From Helicoverpa zea (Eukaryota; Arthropoda; Insecta; Lepidoptera; Noctuidae): 64,000 nucleotides of DNA. Positions 21,497 through 33,200 of the stretch are shown here, one piece after another. Below the pieces are notes generated by a model. That model was given only the letters and a program-made list of their open reading frames with translations, ran no database searches and had not been told where the DNA came from. The first letter of the stretch is position 1. Each line of letters begins with the position of its first letter. Location: assembly GCF_022581195.2 (NCBI RefSeq), contig NC_061479.1, forward strand, positions 558,001-622,000, read 5' to 3'. The translations under genes and the position numbers were made by a program.

Positions 21497-23160
21497 TTAT
21501 TTATATCAGGAGTGTTCTCCACAAATGATAAAACTTGCATAGAAGAATCTATGTTACCGGTGTGTTCAATATGGTTAGAATGTTCTAACATATTGGTGGT
21601 GGTGGTAGTGGTGGTAGATAGTATTTGTGGACCCCCCTTCGTACACGACGTCATCATACAACAATCTATCAGTGTGCTGTTAGTGTAACTATACAGCATA
21701 CCCTCGTCCCTTACCCTATAGTTTATTATATTAGATATAATATTGTCAATATTATAGGCTATCAACATAGCAATAGTGTGTCTGCAACTACCAGGAACAG
21801 ATACTGCTCCCTTGATCAATGTGAAATCACTAATAAACTTATTAGTGTCAAAATATAAAAGTTTGTCGCTATGACAACATGTCAACATGTGTAATGTGCA
21901 GTTTAAATTAAATATACATTTATTTTGATATTCTGAAAAACTATCAGAATAAGGAAAAGCACATAACATTAATTTTCCCATATTCAAACTAAGTAAGGTG
22001 TCAATACCTTTCACAATGTCCTCTTTTGTTGTACCATAACTACTGCCTAACAATAGAACTATTATAGAATTACTATCTAATGTTGTACTGCTAATTTTCT
22101 CAACAATTTGGTTAAAAGTTATGTCATGGTAACTGTGATTAGTAAAGTGATGGCTAAGGTAATTGTGTAAAATTTTTCCAAAGCCAGCACCCAATGCATC
22201 TGTGAAGAGCAAAGTATTACATTTTTGCATATGAATATTCTCTGTAGCAGTTGTAGGTACAGATATATCAGGCAATGGTATTGAAGGTGATGGTTGGCTT
22301 GCACTATCACATGAAAGGCTGTTTGTCAGAGACTCATACCTCTCTGTGTTGGACTTCACCAGGTCCATCAGCTCCACTGCCTCAAATAACCGCTTGCTTA
22401 GTTGTTCTTGAGAAGACTCATATTTACTAAAAATATCCTTTAACAAAGACTCCTTGTATTTTAAATCGTTTTGGAGCTGCTGGGTTTCCATCTCATAAAT
22501 AGATTTATAATATTCTAATTCAGCAGTACAGGAATTCAGTGTCTTAGTTAAGCTAATACGGTCCTTCCTAAGAGAAATGTTTAATTTTAAGAGATGTTGT
22601 TTTTTTACATATCTCTTTGACCGTTTAATGAATTTATTGATTTTAATATATTTCTTTAATTTATTATGACTCATCATAACTACAGGACATATTGGAATGG
22701 TATCATCACCAGTCAAGTCAATAGTTTCAGCTAACCTACATGGTACCTTATCTGACCTACAGGCAACTAACTCATCAAAAAGGTTGCAAGTATTAGTAAC
22801 CTGTTCATTAATCTTACTACATTCTAATATAGATAAAGCCTTATGGGCATTACATAACTCCTGTTCTAATTCTGTGATGCGCTGTAAAGCCAATTCATGG
22901 GTGTCACTGCACTGATGGAACGAGGACATCTCTTGTTGAAGCTGAGTGTACTGGTCGAGCACATCCATGTACTGTATGTGCAGCTCGGCCAACTCACTCT
23001 TGAGGGAAGTGTTTTTGTCGATTATGTTCTTCACTTCGACTTCACTGTCATCCCTCTCTTGGAGTAGCTGCTTGCACAAGGTTTTAGTTGACTCGAGTTC
23101 CCTCAGCGCAGCTCTGAGTTTTTCTTCCATGTCTTTGACTGTGGCTCTACGGGTCATCAT
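21487..23160 (-). CDS. CR1-like ORF1: coiled-coil protein with degenerate esterase-like domain
   Basis: 557 residues. Residues about 8-110 form a long heptad-rich coiled coil (EEKLRAALRELESTKTL, ALQRITELEQEL). 165-195 is strongly basic (NKFIKRSKRYVKKQH). A second coiled coil runs about 200-275. Residues about 312-475 look like an SGNH-hydrolase fold as found in ORF1 of CR1/L2 elements: LLFTDALGAGFGKIL for block I, IIVLLLGSSYG for the central strand, GSCRHT towards block V. The usual catalytic serine and GxND are not evident, so the enzyme activity is doubtful. The stop is TAA at 21489-21487, directly after the heptamer T TTA AAC. Confidence 0.75.
   Translation of the reverse strand: MMTRRATVKDMEEKLRAALRELESTKTLCKQLLQERDDSEVEVKNIIDKNTSLKSELAELHIQYMDVLDQYTQLQQEMSSFHQCSDTHELALQRITELEQELCNAHKALSILECSKINEQVTNTCNLFDELVACRSDKVPCRLAETIDLTGDDTIPICPVVMMSHNKLKKYIKINKFIKRSKRYVKKQHLLKLNISLRKDRISLTKTLNSCTAELEYYKSIYEMETQQLQNDLKYKESLLKDIFSKYESSQEQLSKRLFEAVELMDLVKSNTERYESLTNSLSCDSASQPSPSIPLPDISVPTTATENIHMQKCNTLLFTDALGAGFGKILHNYLSHHFTNHSYHDITFNQIVEKISSTTLDSNSIIVLLLGSSYGTTKEDIVKGIDTLLSLNMGKLMLCAFPYSDSFSEYQNKCIFNLNCTLHMLTCCHSDKLLYFDTNKFISDFTLIKGAVSVPGSCRHTIAMLIAYNIDNIISNIINYRVRDEGMLYSYTNSTLIDCCMMTSCTKGGPQILSTTTTTTTNMLEHSNHIEHTGNIDSSMQVLSFVENTPDINNLN
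21490..21496 (-). other. Candidate -1 ribosomal frameshift site U UUA AAC
   Basis: On the coding strand the last ORF1 codons are TTA AAC TAA, preceded by T. This is the canonical heptamer U UUA AAC in the correct phase. A slip of -1 gives UUU AAA C and enters ORF2, whose frame is blocked by TAA immediately upstream (21499-21497). An A/T-only 9-bp stem (21488-21480 with 21456-21448) starts one base after the heptamer; it is weak and unusually close. Confidence 0.6.
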
Positions 23161-23188
23161 CTCTAATTGTTGTATTGTTAGTACCTAA

Positions 23189-24016
23189 AAAGTTAAAGAA
23201 TAGCTTTAAAGATGTTGATTAATGTGTTAGTGAACAAAGGAAATAGACTGTAAAGGTATAGGGATTTGTGAAATTTGGAAAATATAGAAGTGGACTATAA
23301 GATTATATTTTTTATATCAAAATGGAGGGTAAGCTTTTTATTAATTTTTAAATAAAGAAAGGGGAAAGTATATGATATGGAAGGTTCGCAACAATTAGAT
23401 ATTGATTACACAGTTATGCAAAATACTAGGCTAAAGCATAAGTGTGGTAAACAACATTATACAAAGTTGGGATTTTTGTAATAAAGGTCAATCAAATAGT
23501 ACAATCTTGTAGGTCAGCAATGTCAAGGTTTTACAGCAAAATTTATTGGTGGCAGAGTAATTTGTAATGTTATTGTGTGTAGGCGAACGTTATCGTCGTC
23601 AATTCTGTTTTCACAAGTTGAAGGCAGAATGAGACACTAACTGTGCCGGTGTGCACTGCAATGACAGTAGCTCATAACAATGAGCCGTGTATTGCTTTGG
23701 GTGTAGTGTATTGTTGGTGTAATGTTGTGTACACGACAATGTTATTAAAATAAAAACACTATACTCCCCGGGTTTGAAGTAATATTCAAACTTTATCCTT
23801 TTGACAGCCGGCACATTGAACAGCTGATTATAAACTTGTTTGAAATTGCAAACGTCGTCACGAACACGAGAACAAAACTAAGTTTAACAATAATTTGATA
23901 GTTTTATCTATTTTAATTGCACAATTAACTTAAATTAGCACTAGATTTATATTTTTAGAATAAAAATTATCTGCAGAGCCGTTTTTTCACGACCTGCTCA
24001 TAATGTTGCCACAGCA
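23189..24016. other. Region upstream of the CR1-like ORF1
   Basis: May hold the 5' UTR of the LINE. 23590-23830 is less AT-rich but has no recognisable exon. I see no gene. Confidence 0.35.
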
Positions 24017-24030
24017 AAAAAAAAAGCAGC

Positions 24031-24168
24031 GTAGGACGTCCACCAACAAGGTGGACAGACGACCTTATAAAGGTCGCCGGAAGACGCTGGATGCAGGTCG
24101 CCTCCAACAGGTATCTGTGGAGATCTAAGGGGGAGGCCTATGTTCAGCAGTGGACGTCCTATGGCTGA
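24031..24168 (+). pseudogene. 5'-truncated RTE-like LINE: C-terminal end of its ORF
   Basis: An open stretch of 45 codons plus TGA contains GRPPTRWTDDL and ends WTSYG. This is the conserved C-terminus of endonuclease/RT proteins of a common moth LINE of RTE type. It is followed by TGATGATGATGA. A run of A's just before (24017-24025) and the absence of upstream domains show a severely truncated insertion. The same tail is at 15896, and a scrap at 32895-32935 inside Fas3. Confidence 0.75.
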
Positions 24169-24639
24169 GATGATGATGATGAAAGACGTGATTGCGTGAA
24201 ACACAGATTAGTTACTTTCGCATATCTACTACATAATATTATAAACGCTAGTAAGATTGAAAGTAAGGATGCTTGATAATCTCTTACTCAAAAACTAATG
24301 AAAGGATTTTAAATGTAACTTGGCAGTAGAAGTTAGAAGAGTTAAAAGAGATTCTAATCTATCCCCTATATGACCAACGAGTAAAAAAGACATAGTACAG
24401 TAATCTGTGACAGTACCCACATTGAATTTGCACCGAATTCAGTGTAGGTGTACTCTACCTGCAGGCGAGTGTGACACAATATCCTGTCGCCTTCGGGGTA
24501 CACAGCACATTTCCGTGAAATGTTTCATTACTTCTCTCTACGTGTGTCGGGTAAAGTGTAGGGTAGTTCACGTAGACATGTTGAATTTTTCTATTAATCT
24601 ATACAAATATGTATAATAAAATAGGTATTTAGCATTACA
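24169..24639. other. Unassigned intergenic segment
   Basis: 24410-24560 is moderately GC (CTACCTGCAGGCGAGTGTGA) and may be a repeat fragment. No gene is supported. Confidence 0.3.
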
Positions 24640-24835
24640 TTTCTTTGTAAATTTGTTTGAACCCTAAAGGCTCCGAAAATATTGAACCGATTTGATTTTA
24701 ATAGAAAGCTACACTTTCTTTCTTTACTCGGGAATAGTGTAGTTTACCAACCACATTGATAAAACAGTGAATGAATTTTTCAAATTTCGGATTCTTTAGG
24801 ATACAAACGTACAAAAAAAATGTTTCCTGTCTATT
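24640..24835 (-). repeat. RTE-like tail repeat, diverged
   Basis: ACCCTAAAGGCTCCGAAAAT, TTGAACCGATTTGATTTTA and ACTCGGGAATAGTGTAG mark a reverse copy of the repeat at 10021. Confidence 0.5.
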
Positions 24836-25079
24836 ATATTATCAGTATAGAAATACAGATTATTGTTAGATACCAATAAATAATAGCATTTTCAAAAGCT
24901 AACCAATTTGAAATGGATTTCCCAAAAATATTTCTACACATTGTAAAAGTTTTTATTTTATTAAAAAAACAAAATGGAAAAACTGTGGTATCACGCTTTT
25001 TAAATAAATATTTCATTTCTCTACAAAAAAAAAACTGTTTAATTAAAAATTGGAATTCATTGAATACGTTTGTGTTGAA

Positions 25080-26095
25080 ACAACATCATTTGCAGACTCA
25101 CCAAATAAATATATCCGACATTTTATTGGCTTGTGTTTAAACACCGCCCAAAAAAGTACCTATTTTACTACCAAAAAAAATCTAAACGGTTACCAAAATG
25201 GATAAATGGTCACCAAATAACGTTTCCAAAAATATTATTCAATAAAACCATTTTTTCGTATAATTGACTACTAAAAAAATATATGGACGGCTTTAAAATA
25301 CACTTTAGACCAAATATTATATATTGTCACTACTTAGATGTTACCAATTATGTAATACCATGACTCCTAATTTGGCCATTTTTGTTAGACTAAAAAAGCT
25401 AACGATCGCTAGAATATTTCCCAAATACCAATTAATATACTGGGGTTCCCAAACGTACGTCGCTTATTTATTGTTATATGAATTTGTGTGTAACTCAGTA
25501 CGTTTAAAAAGTAAGCACGCAACATGCAGCAAGCATGGCTTCTGTCACGGCTCCGGCGCTGCGTGGCTCCGGCGGTCCCATGCGAGCTTATCGTCGCAGA
25601 TGGTTTTCACGCTCACCACCGCGGCTTCGGATTGCTGGCCGGCGGAGCCGGCCAGCCTCAGCCGCGGCGGCGAGCGCTGAAACTACCTGCGCCTCAGCTC
25701 GCAGGCCGTCTCGCCCCTCCGCGCCTACGCGGTTTTGAATTGCACTCTAGGGGTAGGGCAGACAAGACTACGTGGAGTCGGTTTTGCAGCGATTCGTTTT
25801 CGTCACTAACTTTGATTTTTGGTAGTAATATTAATCTTTTAGTTGGATAGAATTTGGTGACCATTAATCCATTTTGGGAACCAAAAATAATATTTGTGCG
25901 AGATTTGCGATTTTTCTGATGTTATTTTATTTTTTTTGGATCATAATATTATATACTTTAGTGCCCTTTTATTAAAGTCAATTTATTTTTTTTGGAGTTG
26001 TTTATTTTATTTGGTGCCTCAGCTTAGATTCTTAAAAATATTTTTGGTGATCGCCTAAATTATACCCCATTTTATTTTCAAAAACATTTAAAAAT
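25080..26095. mobile_element. Unclassified element: GC-rich core between ACCA-rich and TGGT-rich arms
   Basis: The left arm (25080-25300) is full of ACCAAA (GGTTACCAAAATGG, GGTCACCAAATAACG). The right arm (25810-26060) is full of TTTGGT in the opposite sense (AATTTGGTGACCATT, TTTTTGGTGATCGCC). The core 25515-25740 is strikingly GC-rich and includes a perfect 9-bp hairpin, CTGGCCGGC / GCCGGCCAG (25635-25643 with 25647-25655). The overlapping open frames in the core have no family resemblance; they are open because GC-rich DNA has few stops. Similar arms occur at 47225-48010. Confidence 0.5.
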
Positions 26096-26166
26096 ACGAT
26101 CCTTTTCTACTGATACTAGCGATCCGCCCCGGCTTCGCACGAGTGCAATGCTCCACTATTTAATGT

Positions 26167-26445
26167 ATGTTATGATGATGATGTCCTCCTAGCCGATTAT
26201 CGGCTACGGCGACTGTTGTCTTCTCATGTAAGGAGATCAGCCAGCTGCGCAGGACATATTATAGTGCACGCACATTTGCTTGGACACAGGTGCACTTACT
26301 ATTCCTTCACTCTCATAACGCGATGGGACGGCAATCTGACACCACCGGAGAGAGATCACAAGCAAGACCGACATTAACGTACTCTCCGATGCACGGGTGT
26401 GTCAATCACCAACTCCCAGTTACTTCACGGCTTATGACTTTTGTA
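26167..26445 (-). mobile_element. SINE family C, body
   Basis: Reverse copy: GATGATGTCCTCCTAGCCGA, GGCTACGGCGACTGTTGT, CGCGATGGGACGGCAATC, ending near GTGTGTCAATCACCAACTCC. Confidence 0.75.
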
Positions 26446-26699
26446 ATCAAATGCATTGCTGTTTAAAGAACTCCAATGAAAACTATTCTACTATACCCAG
26501 TTTCAAAATACAGGTCTCAAAACTTTGAATATACCTATGTACAGTCAGCTACAAAAGTCTATGAGCGCAATGATAAAATGCCTGCATACTGAATTGTCTT
26601 AAATGTGAAAACTGTGTTTAGCAACTTTTGTTACTCTTTGATAGCTAGATTATTTTGTTATGTAGTTGTGAAAATGACTATCGGGGAGATTTTAATCGT

Positions 26700-27030
26700 A
26701 CATTATTTTGTAATGAACCGACTTCTAAAAAAAAGAGGAGATTATCAATTGTATTTTTAACCGACTTCCCAAAAAGGAGGAGGTTCTCAATTCGTCGGGA
26801 TCTTTTTTTTTCTTCTAGGCTATCTTCTAGACTTCTAGGCCGATGCACCTAAGAATAGTTTTTTTGCTTTTCATTGTTTTTGGGAGTCGGTTTTATTTTT
26901 TGCAATCATTATTAAGTATGCTACTAGCTTCCACCAAAAGTTTCACTCATATCCTGTGGAAAGTATTCCGCGACCCCGATTAAAAAATAGCCTATAGCCT
27001 TCCTCGATAAATGGGCTATGAAACACTGTA
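26700..27030. repeat. GAAGTCGGTT-type repeat and RTE-like fragment
   Basis: Three pieces carry the motif ACCGACTTC or its complement GAGTCGG (26717, 26760 and 26883). 26975-27020 (GACCCCGATTAAAAAATAGC, CCTCGATAAATGGGCTATG) is a variant RTE-like tail. Confidence 0.5.
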
Positions 27031-28231
27031 AGATTTTCACAAATACCACTAAGTAGATCCTGAATAATCGTTGAATTTGAACTCTTGTTGCCGACTATAC
27101 AAACTCGAAGTGAGATTGGATAAACTTGGGCTCTCCCAACTTGGCTGGTCAGAGTACCGGTGTAGTATTCCAATGAAGGTAGGCAGATGTAGTAGTAGGT
27201 GCATAATAATGTTATTGTATGCATTCATGTCTATTGATGGAAATATAGTGGTATAGGTCAGTTTTCAACTTTGTTTTTCAGTCTAAATTATCTACTGAAA
27301 ATTATTAATAGCACTTGCTCGATCGAGACCATCCAATTGTTTCGAAAAATCCATTTCAAAATACGATTGTAACTTAAAGAAGCTACATTAGTTCATAGTA
27401 ATTTGGAAATATCGACTTATCTATGTCTAGTACACATCGGTATACTAAGTTACTTTCTAATCAGATTGTCATAATAAGTAGGAAGCTATATTTTTTACAG
27501 AATGAAGCAAATTATTCCTAAATTATTATTTTCTTGTAAGAGTTCATTTTCTCAAAACTTGGCGAAAAAATCCATTCCACCATGAGAAGTATTGCTTCTA
27601 AAACTACATGGCACGCCATTTGCATCGGGCCAGTTTATTCCGGTTCAATCCGCTTCTATCCGGGTATATCCGCTTCTATCCGCTTACTTCCGGTTTGAAC
27701 TATGCAAAGGACGTTTTTATTTTATGTAGCAATATTATTTTTACTCACCAAGAGCAGTTTGTTTGGTGCGTAGGATTAATCTCAAAAAATATTGAAGCTT
27801 TTGAAATACGGCCTAGCTTTTATAAGCTATACATTTTACCTAGTATATTGCTAACGAAATCCTAAAAAATATTCGGTATTCTTTTCATTGAATTAATGAT
27901 CAATTGACTATCTATGACTCGTCGAGACAGAGATAATGTGTTTCTATATTTACACACACAAGTAAGGCTCACCCGCTTTCGTGACATAAAACAACTGCAC
28001 AAGCATTGACTGATGAACACAGAAATTATTTACAAAGTACTAGCTGTTCTCCGCAATTTCACCCGCGTTTCGGGAGGTGTTTGCGATGAAAATTGTATCA
28101 TCGCGTGATCCAGTTGAAATGTGTGCTTAACTTTGTTTTTTCCTGCCTGAACTGTCCCTCTGCTGGGCAAAGGCTTCGAGTCGAGTCCTCGCAACAAGTT
28201 ATGCTAATAATATATTTTCCATTGTTTCCAG
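27031..28231. other. Sequence upstream of the first recognised Fas3 exon
   Basis: AT-rich, without a convincing signal-peptide exon. 28035-28085 has a scrap of the GGTTTCACCCG repeat (CAATTTCACCCGCGTTTCGG). The missing Fas3 exon 1 must lie here unseen or before the window. Confidence 0.4.
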
Positions 28232-30238
28232 GTCAGAATGTGGAGATCACCCCTCGGGAAGCAGTTAGGAGGATCGGAGACGAGCTCAGCGTGCTGTGCA
28301 AGGTGGCGTACCCCATCGACTCTTGCAGGTCAGTTGAGAAGCTTTTGTGTTAAGTTTTGACAAAGATTTGGCAAAAATCTCGGCCATGAATGAATCAAAA
28401 TTGGTTGAAATGACAGATACATTATTTCTATATACTAGAGCAGGATCTATAAACCATAAGGTTAAGCGACTCTTAGCGCTGTCGGTCCACAGATGACCAT
28501 CTATGTCATGACGATTTACTCCATAATTCCGAAAGCCACTTTATATATGATGTTCCCGACTGTCATTTGAACATCTCTGGCAGTTGTTACGGGGTCTCAG
28601 AAGCCAGTAAATTTGACATCTGTCTGACCAAGGGGTATTGGAATGTCCAGGTAACTGGGTTGAGGTCAGATAGACTGTAACTCCATGTGGCATACTAGTA
28701 TTCAGCTGCATCTAGTCAGACTGAAAGCCGACCCTCGCATAGTTAGGTCGACTGATGATGATCATAATTGAATGAATGAATACTTCCGAGTGCTTGAGTA
28801 CTGTAGCTTATGTGTTATTATACTAAATGTTATTTGTTCTGTTTCAGAATGACAGTTGGCGCTACTTCCTACAGATTGATACCTGACAACCTTCAGGGAG
28901 ATGTCGTCTATGCAGGACAGGGGCTCAAGGTAAACCTCTACTTAATTATAACTAGCCGATCACTACGGTTTCACTGTTTTCTTAAACTTTCACAAAGCAG
29001 CCCGTAGTCTGGAAGTTGGTGATTGATTCACCCGTGCATCGGAGAGCACGTAAATGTCGGTCCTGCGCCTGAACTCTTTCCAGTCGTGTCGGATTGCCGT
29101 CCCATCGGGTTATGAGAGTGAAGGAATAGGGAGTGCACCTGTGTCTGCGCAAATGCTCGTGCACTATAATATGTCCTGCGCAGCTGGCTGATCTCCTTAA
29201 ATGAGAACAGCCGCCGTGGCCGAAATCGGCCGTGGACGGTTTCACTAGCGACCCTAGGGCACTTCTTCCCGTACCGGGATAAAATATAGCCTATGTTACT
29301 CGGGGATAGTGTAGCTTTCCAACTGTGAAATATTTTTTTAATTATTTTTTTCGGTAGTAGGTAAAGGTACAAATAAACAAAAAGAATTTTCTCTTTATAA
29401 TATAAGAGTATACTAGCTGTTTACCGTGGTTTCAACCGCGACGGTATAGAACTGCTTCCCTCACCAGGATAAATAAGCTTATATTGGTCAGGTTTACTTT
29501 CAGCTACTTAAACTGTTTTTTGTAGACAGACAAAATTTCTTTACATATACATTTACCTTTTTATGTATGTCAAGTTTATTTGCGCAATTAATTAATCGAC
29601 ACCCAATTTGATTACATTCGTTTTTCGTATGCGGGTAATTTGCATTTTACTTTCAGTATTTGTTTCTTGTCTGTATTCCATTTACATAAATTAAAGAAAG
29701 TGTTAGTTACACTATATAATTTAAGAACGGCTGACCCGATTTGGCTGAACCAAGCTAGAACTGGGAGACGAACATAGGAGTTCTTATTCTTCGTCTCAAA
29801 ATCATTCATTCAAACTTGGCTGCTAAACATCACTTTTAGAACTTCAAAACTTACAGAGAAAAGTAGTTCCTTGAAAGTGCTGAGGAAATACTTAAAGGTA
29901 TTTTAATGACGCGAAGACTTCTTCTACTGCTGAACATATCCTAACCACGACTCTTTTTTTAATACTTTTTGCACACATTTTACAAAAAAAAAAAACAATG
30001 TATAAAGGCGGACTTAACGCCTTAGGCATTCTCTACCAGTTAACTTTTAGATAGAGGAGAAATTTCATGGCAGGTGCTCAAGCACTCACTAAATACCCTT
30101 CTCTTCTTCTCCAGGCTGGTGAATGTGGTGCCCTGATCAAGAATATCAAGGAGGAGTGGAATGGCAACATCACGTGTGTTCTGCCGCCCCCCTCCGGAAG
30201 CATCGAGCTTGTGGGGACCATGAGGCTGCTGGTAGCAA
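28232..30238 (+). CDS. Fas3: Fas3 exons 2-4: first Ig domain
   Basis: Exons 28232-28328 (starts with the last two bases of a split codon), 28848-28929 and 30115-30238. Four cysteines are visible: SVLC, DSCR, GECG and NITC, so a second disulfide beyond the Ig pair is likely, as in Drosophila Fas3. NIT is a potential glycosylation site. The junction AG|A gives the R of SCRM. Intron 2 holds a family A SINE and intron 3 a family C SINE. Confidence 0.88.
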
Positions 30239-33200
30239 GTATGTATCACCCATAATTACTAACGTTATGTAACAGAGAGAGTGTCCATGGAGTTTTTTGC
30301 CGGCTCTTCTCCATGAGACCAACTTTTTGGAACCGTGCAATGAGACACTTTTTCATAAGAGTCTGCAAAAGCTCATTTGAAATAAAAAAATCTCAGAAAA
30401 GTTTATGGTAGATCTATTTGAATTTGTCCTATGGAAAAATTTTGTCGTATTTTGGAAGGCATGTTAAACTGGTGGGTCCCAGCTAGCATTTCAACATCTT
30501 TGGCAGTCGTTACGGGTAATTAGAAGCCAGAAAGTCTAATAACCACCCCACTATCGGGTGGCTTACAAGAAACTTTCACAAAGCAGTCCGGAGTCTCGAA
30601 GTTGGCTATTGATACACCCGTGGGCCGTGCCTTAAAAACCGTGGTAGCTAGATGGTAGAAATTTTCGCAGTTGAACATCAAGAACTGAAAACTATTACTG
30701 CAATGGGGGTCCCATACAACAAACCTGACTTTTTGCCATGGTTTTAATGAACTATTTAACCCACAGGAGCGCCAGGAACACCTATCCTGAACTCCCCACA
30801 GCAGCCGACCTTCAGAGACGGAGATAAATTCATGGCGCAATGCGTGGTGCCCAATGGAAGACCAGCTGCCAAGATCACGTGGTTCTTAGGTAAGTGAGAC
30901 TACCGGGGCTGCGGGTTGTTCGAAAGAGATACCGCGGCCCTGGTACATAAAAGGCCTATGACGGAACACAACGGTTTTTAGTCAGTAAGAGTCTGACACT
31001 CCCTCACCGCTGCTAACCCACAGCGGGAGGGGTCATTTGATGATTTTTGACGTCGTTAAAAAAGGGAAGTGAGACTATAGGTGATTAGGTTTAAATTCCG
31101 TGGTTTTACTGGTATTGTCTTTTAAAAATTGTGGTTATCAAATGGTAAAGTCCCTTTTATATAAATAGTTTATATAGTTTCTGCTCGCGGTTTTACCCGC
31201 GTCCCAAGATAACTGCTTCCCGCACATATGTAGGTAAAAAGAAGCCTATAATGTTATATTGCGTAGCTATATTACTGCCAAGTTTCATCGCAATCCATTT
31301 AAATGTATTTACGTGGTAAAAGAACAAACATGCAAACATCCAAACTTTCGCAATTATTATTATTCTTTATTGTACACAAAAACACACACAACACAGAGAA
31401 GACATGTACAAAGGCGAGCTTAACCCAGAACTGGGTTCTCTAACAGCAAACCTTAGAGCGATAGAGAGATGCGATAGGGAAGAGAAAATTAAAAGTGCAC
31501 AACATTAACCAAAGCAAAGATAAAACTACATAACATAAAATATATACCTATAAATAAAACATAAAATATAATAACCTTACCAAATAATAAAATTATTGGA
31601 TAACATTAGAATTCAAAAGAGAAAATTATTGTTTTCTGCAAATGTTTATTTACCTACCAGATATTTGGATTACATACTTCCTATCTAACTCCATAAAAAA
31701 CAAATTTGCATTTTCCAGGATCCGAGGAACTCCTCCAAGGCGTATACCAGCCAGTCGTGACATCAGAACCAGGGTCTGACCTTCAGACGATCAGTCAGAA
31801 CGTGAGCAAAACCCTGACTGATGAGGATGACGCCAAGAAGCTGGTCTGCAGAGCTGAACATGAAGCTTTGGAGAAACCCATGGAAGTTACCCGGCAATTG
31901 CATGTGCAATGTAAGTAGCATTTTCAAACTTTTTGAGGGGACAACTTCCTGCACCTGGATAAAATATAGTCTATTTTACTTGAGGATAGTATAGCTTTCA
32001 AAATGTGAAAGAATTTTTCAAATTAGTTCAGTAGCTTCGGAGCCTTTAGAGTGCAAAACTGACTATTAATATTTCATCATAAGACTAGCTCGTTGGTCTA
32101 GCTGTCGCAAGTGTGGCTGCTGAGCACGAGGTCTCGGGTTCGATTCCCGAGTCGGGCCGAAATCGCTTTGTGGGTTTTAGAAGACTTTCACAAAGCAGCC
32201 CGAAGCCTGGAAGTTGGTGATTGATTCACCCGTGCATCGGAGAGCACGTAAATGTCGGTCCTGCGCCTGATCTCTTTCCGGTCGTGTCGGATTGCCGTCC
32301 CATCGGGCTATGAGAGTGAAGGAATAGGGAGTGCACCTGTGTCCAAGCAAATGCTTGTGCACTATAATATGTCCTGCGCAGTTGGCTAATCTCCTTACAT
32401 GAGAACAGCCGCCGTAGCCGATAATCGGCTAGGAGGACATCATAAGACTAGCTCCCGCTCTCGGTTTCACCCGCTTTCAAAGTGAACTAACTTCCTGCAC
32501 CCTGATAAGAAGTAGCGTATATGTTATTATTTTATTATAGCTATATTACTGCCAAGTTCCACCAAAATCCGATCAGCCATTTACTTTAAATTACCTTAAT
32601 GATATGACTGACGTTTCTTCCACAGACCCCCCAAAACGCCAAGAATCAGGTCTAATCACCATCTTCGGCTTGAAGTTGGGAGCTGAAGGTAGACTGAATG
32701 TGACCGTCAGAGCGAACCCCAAGCCGAATGCTGAGTGGTCCATCGGAGACCAGGTGCTGATGGCTCCCAGGCAGGTCGGAGAGATCACCGCGTTGGAACC
32801 TCTGCTGCTGGTAAGATCTGAGGGTTCAGCTAATGATGAGATGGTTTTAGGATGTGTTTTGCCATGTTAATATCTCGGTGTATGTATAGGTATGTTAAGC
32901 AGTGTACGTCCTATGGCTGAGATGAATGATGAATGAATGAAAATATCTCGGTATTATTTAAGTTTTTTACATGATATTAATATCCTTTTCTACCCCCAGG
33001 GTAGCGGCTACTACAACATCACGTTGATCCTGGCTCGCATTACCAAGGAGGATGTGGACAGGACATACTACCTGCGCGTGGACAACGGGCTGGGACGGGA
33101 GGAGTTCCCTGTGAGGATCAGCACTATGGATGAACCTGCTGGTGAGTGGATAGTTGAGGATAGGCGGTGGATAGTTAGGGATAGTTGGGGGATGCCTATT

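Larger units (their letters stand above)
18117..23188 (-). mobile_element. CR1-group LINE with intact ORF1 and ORF2
   Basis: A minus-strand non-LTR element of about 5 kb. ORF1 is 23160-21487 and ORF2 is 21496-18527. The 3' UTR of about 400 bases ends in short repeats GACTTT (complement at 18117-18145) in place of poly(A), as in CR1-type LINEs. I could not find a target duplication, and the 5' end beyond 23160 is uncertain. The APE/RT protein without RNase H and an ORF1 with an esterase-like fold support the CR1 group (CR1/Zenon-like). Both frames are open over their whole length. Confidence 0.85.

Noticed and set aside
25324..25850. Three overlapping plus-strand frames in the GC-rich core
   Set aside because: All three frames are open at once, have arginine/alanine-rich composition and no family likeness. 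None gives a convincing signal peptide for Fas3 exon 1.
32090..32165. tRNA gene
   Set aside because: Has A and B boxes but continues directly into the SINE body, and the cloverleaf is imperfect. The same applies to 9507-9590 and 9903-9975.
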